DNA from: Herminiimonas fonticola
Lineage (GTDB): Bacteria; Pseudomonadota; Gammaproteobacteria; Burkholderiales; Burkholderiaceae_D
Assembly: GCF_003293745.1 (NCBI RefSeq)
Contig: NZ_PTLZ01000006.1
Span: 1-37,648, forward strand
Direction: 5' to 3'
DNA length: 37,648 nt
Position 1 is the stretch's first letter. Each line of letters starts with the position of its first letter. Position numbers and translations under genes: made by a program. Positions 34,484-37,648 of this stretch are shown here, one piece after another. Under the pieces are notes generated by a model that saw only the letters and a program-made list of their open reading frames with translations, had not been told where the DNA came from and did no database searches.

Positions 34484-34508
34484 ACGGCGGGCTTTACCCG
34501 CCGTTTAT
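34484..34508 (+). terminator. Intrinsic terminator of the two-gene zinc-finger operon
   Basis: ACGGCGGG (34484-34491) pairs perfectly with CCCGCCGT (34497-34504) around a five-base loop, followed by a short T-rich tail. Confidence 0.75.
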
Positions 34509-34610
34509 CCGATGCCTCTCCTACCAACAAAACTAGGTGCACGGCATCAGATTCAGCTTAATTGCTGAGGCCGTATGCCTTGCTCCGACTCACTTATAAA
34601 GAACAAAACC

Positions 34611-35543
34611 ATGATGAATGTGAATTGGACGAACGCCCTGCGCGTCGTCGTTAGTGCCTGCGTGCTTGCTTCCTTGGCAGCTTGCGGCCAAGACAAAATA
34701 TTAGATGAACGCCATGCCGAAGTCGTCAACGGTAAGATCTACGAGGAAGGTGCGAATGAGCCCTTCGACGGAAAGCTGACCAACGTCAGTGGTTTGAGTA
34801 CGCCTGTACTCAATCGTATCGTCAGTCAATTAAAGACGGCCGCACATTTGGGACTGGGCAAGCATTTAGAGCATCCCTTACAGCGCTACTTCTGTGATGT
34901 CGATATCAAAGGTGGACTATTTGACGGCAAGGCTATTTGCCGGCTTCCCCAAAGTGAGATCGTTATGAGTGAAATCACCTACGTAAAAGGAACGACAGAA
35001 GGACCGGCCACGCTGTATGTGCCGCGCAAATCCGATGTGTTAGTGGCGGCCACGTTCAAGGATGGGGAATTGGATGACAAGCTGGAAGTATCCAACCCTG
35101 ACAACGGCAAGCTGATACTACGTCAGGAATGGAAGGTCGGCGTCCTGCACGGGAAGCTTAAGCAATACCTGCCAGACGGTTCCCATCTGATCTATACGGG
35201 AGAAACGACTGATGGTCTGAAAGATGGAGTCGAAGAGTCATTTGACCATCAAACCGGCAAGCGCAATGGTCGTGTTGAATGGCGTGCTGGCAAGCCGCAT
35301 GGTGATGTCCAGCAATGGGGGGCCGATGGTCAACTGGTCAAGGATCAAGTCTACAAGGACGGGGTCTTGGTGGAGGACCGTCTGCAAGCTACCCCGCCAG
35401 CAGTTGCGGGATTGAATACCGATGTCTGTGTCGATCAATGGACGGCTGCGCATCGCAAGGAAGTAGGTCCTGATGCATCGATCGCTTTCGATCAATTGGA
35501 TGAGTGGAGCGAATGGTGCAAGGCTGGCAAGGCACCACATTAA
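34611..35543 (+). CDS. Lipoprotein with MORN/YwqK-type repeats
   Basis: The protein has about 310 residues from the ATG at 34611. I chose that start because a lipoprotein signal peptide follows directly (ALRVVVSACVLASLAAC, with the lipobox Cys in LAAC). An earlier ATG at 34575 would add twelve residues. The middle has repeated G-W-GKLILRQEWKVGVLHGK, RNGRVEWRAGKPHG and DGQLVKDQVYKDGV units that resemble YwqK/MORN-2 repeats (PF07661). The C-terminus is a small domain with CVDQWTAAHRKEVG and EWSEWCK. The protein is probably anchored on the periplasmic side of a membrane. YwqK-type proteins can act as antitoxins, but no toxin partner is seen. Confidence 0.72.
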   Translation: MMNVNWTNALRVVVSACVLASLAACGQDKILDERHAEVVNGKIYEEGANEPFDGKLTNVSGLSTPVLNRIVSQLKTAAHLGLGKHLEHPLQRYFCDVDIKGGLFDGKAICRLPQSEIVMSEITYVKGTTEGPATLYVPRKSDVLVAATFKDGELDDKLEVSNPDNGKLILRQEWKVGVLHGKLKQYLPDGSHLIYTGETTDGLKDGVEESFDHQTGKRNGRVEWRAGKPHGDVQQWGADGQLVKDQVYKDGVLVEDRLQATPPAVAGLNTDVCVDQWTAAHRKEVGPDASIAFDQLDEWSEWCKAGKAPH

Positions 35544-35601
35544 CTACATCTCATCACTTCCCTTTGCAGCAATTCATTTTTTAACTTTATAAGGATGCAC
35601 C

Positions 35602-35940
35602 ATGAGCATGGTTTTTTGTCGCGGTTGCGGTAAGGACATACACGACAGTGCTGTTACTTGCCCGCATTGCGGCGCACCGCAAACTTCTTCTCACTCACCG
35701 TCCAAGATGCACTGGATGTCCATCGTTGCCCTCATTCTTGCTGTGCTGGCTTTTCTGGCATGCCTGGATGTTGATCAGTACGACAAGGATCAATTGGTCG
35801 GCACTGCGATCCTGGGCATCGCTGGCGCAATCTTCGCCGGACTCAGCCTGCAACAGAAAAAGCCTGGCAAGAATCTGGCAGTCGTTGCCCTGACATTTTC
35901 TGTTCTCTCTTTATTGGTGCTGCTTGGCACTGTCTCTTAA
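35602..35940 (+). CDS. Zinc-ribbon membrane protein
   Basis: The protein has 112 residues. An N-terminal zinc ribbon with two CxxC pairs (FCRGCGKDI and CPHCGAPQ) is followed by three hydrophobic helices (about 37-52, 65-82 and 92-110), giving a small DUF4190-like integral membrane protein with a cytoplasmic zinc domain. AAGGAT precedes the ATG. Function is unknown; it may be co-transcribed with the lipoprotein gene upstream and the 79-residue gene downstream. Confidence 0.75.
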   Translation: MSMVFCRGCGKDIHDSAVTCPHCGAPQTSSHSPSKMHWMSIVALILAVLAFLACLDVDQYDKDQLVGTAILGIAGAIFAGLSLQQKKPGKNLAVVALTFSVLSLLVLLGTVS

Positions 35941-35974
35941 TCATCATTACCAACCTGGCTAACTGAAAGAAATC

Positions 35975-36214
35975 ATGACTACATCTAACAATCCGTCCAA
36001 TATCGCCTACGCGTCTTACGATCAAATCCCTTGGTTCAGAAAACGCTGGTTTGCGATCATCAGTATTCTGGTATTCATTCCTGCATTCCTGGTCATTGCC
36101 TTTACCGGCGATGTGTATTTTGAGAGAAAGGGAGAAATCAAAACCATCCCTGGTTACAGCAAATTTCTCGTGTTGGGATTCTTTGTGCTGGCTATCATTT
36201 TGCAGATGGCGTAA
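35975..36214 (+). CDS. Small two-helix membrane protein
   Basis: The protein has 79 residues. A polar N-terminus ends in PWFRKRWF, followed by one helix (AIISILVFIPAFLVIAFTG), a charged loop (YFERKGEIKTIPGYSKF) and a second helix (LVLGFFVLAIILQMA). It is similar in layout to small DUF-type membrane proteins found beside zinc-ribbon proteins. The ribosome site is weak. A terminator follows. Confidence 0.6.
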   Translation: MTTSNNPSNIAYASYDQIPWFRKRWFAIISILVFIPAFLVIAFTGDVYFERKGEIKTIPGYSKFLVLGFFVLAIILQMA

Positions 36215-36241
36215 TCACTTTAATGCGGTTAGCAATTTAAG

Positions 36242-36267
36242 AGGCCGCTGCATGCGGTCTTTTTTTT
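36242..36267 (+). terminator. Intrinsic terminator after the 79-residue gene
   Basis: AGGCCGC (36242-36248) pairs with GCGGTCT (36254-36260), with one G-T pair and a five-base loop, followed by eight T. Confidence 0.75.
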
Positions 36268-36617
36268 GCCGCCCGGCCTATTCATACGAATACAAGGCGG
36301 CCTGTATTTTTACTGGAAATATTTTTTTTGCCTTCGAATGAGTATTCTCATCAAAGTAATGTGTGTCTACTCCATGCGCTTACTCAACTAGCAAATGATC
36401 GTTATACCTATCGCAGTAAAAAAATATCGCATACCCCCATCATGTGTTCAACGCTGGAGAGCAGTTGATCACTCGGCCTATCTAGTGCGGAGCAAATGCG
36501 GGGTTTTATATTCTTTATATAAGGGAGAGAGCTATCTCCCTCCCTCACTTCAGTTAATGAAGCATAGCTTCAATAGCAAGCTTGAGAGACGACATCCAAA
36601 AAGATGATTGAGTACAT

Positions 36618-36637
36618 GCCAGGCAGAATAGCCTGGC
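36618..36637. other. Perfect 7-bp hairpin
   Basis: GCCAGGC and GCCTGGC flank AGAATA, followed by GTTTAT. It resembles a terminator stem, but no gene is clearly upstream. Confidence 0.35.
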
Positions 36638-36984
36638 GTTTATGCATCCGCTGACAAGAGTTTAGTGCTGTCGATAATAAGAACGCAGAGCGAGGCATTA
36701 TCAAAATTCCGGAAAATAACTAGAATCAGCCACAATCAAATTCATAGAAAAAGAAGAATGCAAGCTATTGCCACAACAGACTTACTAGGACCATGGCGTG
36801 CGAGAAAGAATCATCGGAGAAGAAACTTAAATATTCGCAATGCGAACTTAAAGTTGCACTGAGGATGCGAAAGTTGCTACTCGAGCGCAGGACTTGTACT
36901 CAACTATTACCGGCCGCTTTCTATCTTGGGTTCAACCGGTGATGCAACACACTAATCGCTGCGTAAGCAGAAGGAATGTTGCAA

Positions 36985-37210
36985 ATGGCACAGAGGTGTC
37001 GGATCTATTACACAGAAAGCCAGAAGACATTGATGTGGAAGCGCTTGCAGAGAGGCGAATCTCTTTAGCAGATCGCTCAACTGTTTGATCGCAGCCTTTT
37101 TTATCTATACAGCGTAATCTTGCCGAAAGCGGCGGCATACGACCGACCCAACAATCTAGTGCCATTAGCGATGACGTATCGCGGCTGATACATTGCTAGT
37201 TGCATCCACA
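36985..37210 (+). pseudogene. IS30-family transposase N-terminal remnant
   Basis: Reading from ATG 36985 gives TESQKTLMWKRLQRGESL, a TAG stop at 37066, then QIAQLFDRS and YDRPNNLVPLAMTYRG before TGA at 37186. This matches the N-terminal helix-turn-helix region of IS30-type transposases (SEAQK-LMW-RW--GESLQQIAQLFDR...LALTLAERE). The in-frame stop and later divergence show it is broken, and the catalytic DDE part is absent. It marks a past insertion beside the mobile module. Confidence 0.65.
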
Positions 37211-37226
37211 AAGATGTCTACCAGCA

Positions 37227-37648
37227 CTAGGTCGACATCGGTTTTAACACCATCCAAATGGCCATGCCAACCATCATCAAATTCTCGGTTAGCGATACAA
37301 AGCCTAATGGAACATTACTGTCACCCCCCACGCATGCACATTTAAGCTCCCGCTTGTCTATGTAGACGGCTTTGAAGACAGACGCGGCACCGACGATGCC
37401 AATGAAAAGTGCTATTGGGACAGATATCCACATTAATGTGTTCGCCGCCATAAGGAGTCCGGCCAGCCCTTCACCAAACGGGTACAGGTATGCGTAACGA
37501 ACCCACCGTTTCGCCAAAAGATCATAGTTTAGAAACATTGTCGAAAAACTTTCGACATCCTTGAGCTTTTGTAGAGCGAGAAGACACATGGCAATGGCAA
37601 CAAACCATTCAGCAGTCTGAATTTTGAGAACACTATCGAATGCAGCCC
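37227..37648 (-). CDS. MauE-like redox-associated membrane protein (5' end outside window)
   Basis: The frame is open from the window edge through FDSVLKIQTAEWFVAIAMC to the stop, so the first ATG within the window (37589) is probably internal and the gene starts beyond 37648. Four membrane helices are visible. The segment ELKCACVGGDSNVPLGFVSL followed by TENLMMVGMAIWM is characteristic of MauE/DoxX-like proteins, often joined to or encoded near glutaredoxin-like domains in metal-resistance islands. The CxC of LKCACVGG may be redox-active. The partner protein is outside the window. Confidence 0.75.
   Translation of the reverse strand, partial: AAFDSVLKIQTAEWFVAIAMCLLALQKLKDVESFSTMFLNYDLLAKRWVRYAYLYPFGEGLAGLLMAANTLMWISVPIALFIGIVGAASVFKAVYIDKRELKCACVGGDSNVPLGFVSLTENLMMVGMAIWMVLKPMST

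Larger units (their letters stand above)
36215..36984. other. Intergenic region, decayed
   Basis: It contains a terminator (36242-36267), a short hairpin GGGAGA/TCTCCC (36523-36540) and a hairpin at 36618-36637. Open frames of 65-70 codons have no ribosome binding site or recognisable similarity. The stretch ends at a transposase remnant and looks like eroded mobile-element DNA. Confidence 0.5.

Noticed and set aside
36395-36607. 70-codon plus-strand open frame
   Set aside because: No ribosome site and a hairpin inside; no similarity is recognised.

Overview
The window looks like a chromosome segment of a moderate-GC betaproteobacterium, most likely Burkholderiales and Oxalobacteraceae-like (Herminiimonas/Undibacterium type). 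That placement is inferred from gene content and protein style; nothing in the sequence fixes the species. No rRNA, tRNA or CRISPR array was seen.

Layout. (1) 1-5064, plus strand: a copper/silver efflux operon, with the tail of an upstream gene, a CusB adaptor carrying a fused CusF domain, a CusA RND pump and a free CusF-like metallochaperone. (2) 5609-10260, minus strand: a two-partner secretion pair, the TpsB transporter followed by a TpsA exoprotein with ESPR signal, TPS domain, GLUG repeats and an MBG-like domain. (3) 10504-22849, minus strand: a dense signalling block of nine genes. The first six form a near-continuous operon: CHASE-PAS-GGDEF-EAL-REC-PAS protein, MglA-like GTPase, histidine kinase, REC domain fused to a GspE/PilB-type ATPase, a small domain protein and an HDOD protein. 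After a hairpin come a PAS histidine kinase, a REC/HD-GYP protein and a stand-alone receiver. Most junctions are ATGA or GTGA overlaps. The GGDEF site and the HD-GYP site are both degenerate, while the EAL site looks intact. The block reads as a phosphorelay plus c-di-GMP module controlling a pilus-type motor ATPase and a polarity-type GTPase, with no pilus structural genes in the window. (4) 23496-24275, minus strand: a PAS/winged-helix regulator preceded by a 23-residue CxxC leader ORF.

(5) 24617-30396: an accessory stretch of small unknown genes, a beta-barrel remnant, a tandem pair of related small genes (one frameshifted), a two-gene operon of an unknown protein with an XRE/ImmA-IrrE metallopeptidase, and a CigR-like secreted protein bracketed by two copies of a ~100 bp double-hairpin repeat. 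(6) 30564-36214: a plasmid/ICE-like module with DUF932 protein, YqaJ nuclease, a Cys-containing protein similar to recombination directionality factors, an XRE repressor with a palindromic operator region, a 56-aa DnaJ-type zinc-finger protein, and small lipoprotein or membrane genes. Several of its genes are separated by hairpin/T-run terminators placed just before the next ribosome binding site. (7) 36215-37648: a decayed region with an IS30-type transposase remnant, then a MauE-like membrane protein cut by the window edge.

The strongest candidate for an undescribed system is the block at 13819-22849 (REC-ATPase, MglA-like GTPase, kinase, GGDEF-EAL). The second is the two-gene unknown-protein plus XRE-ImmA/IrrE operon at 26929-28792.
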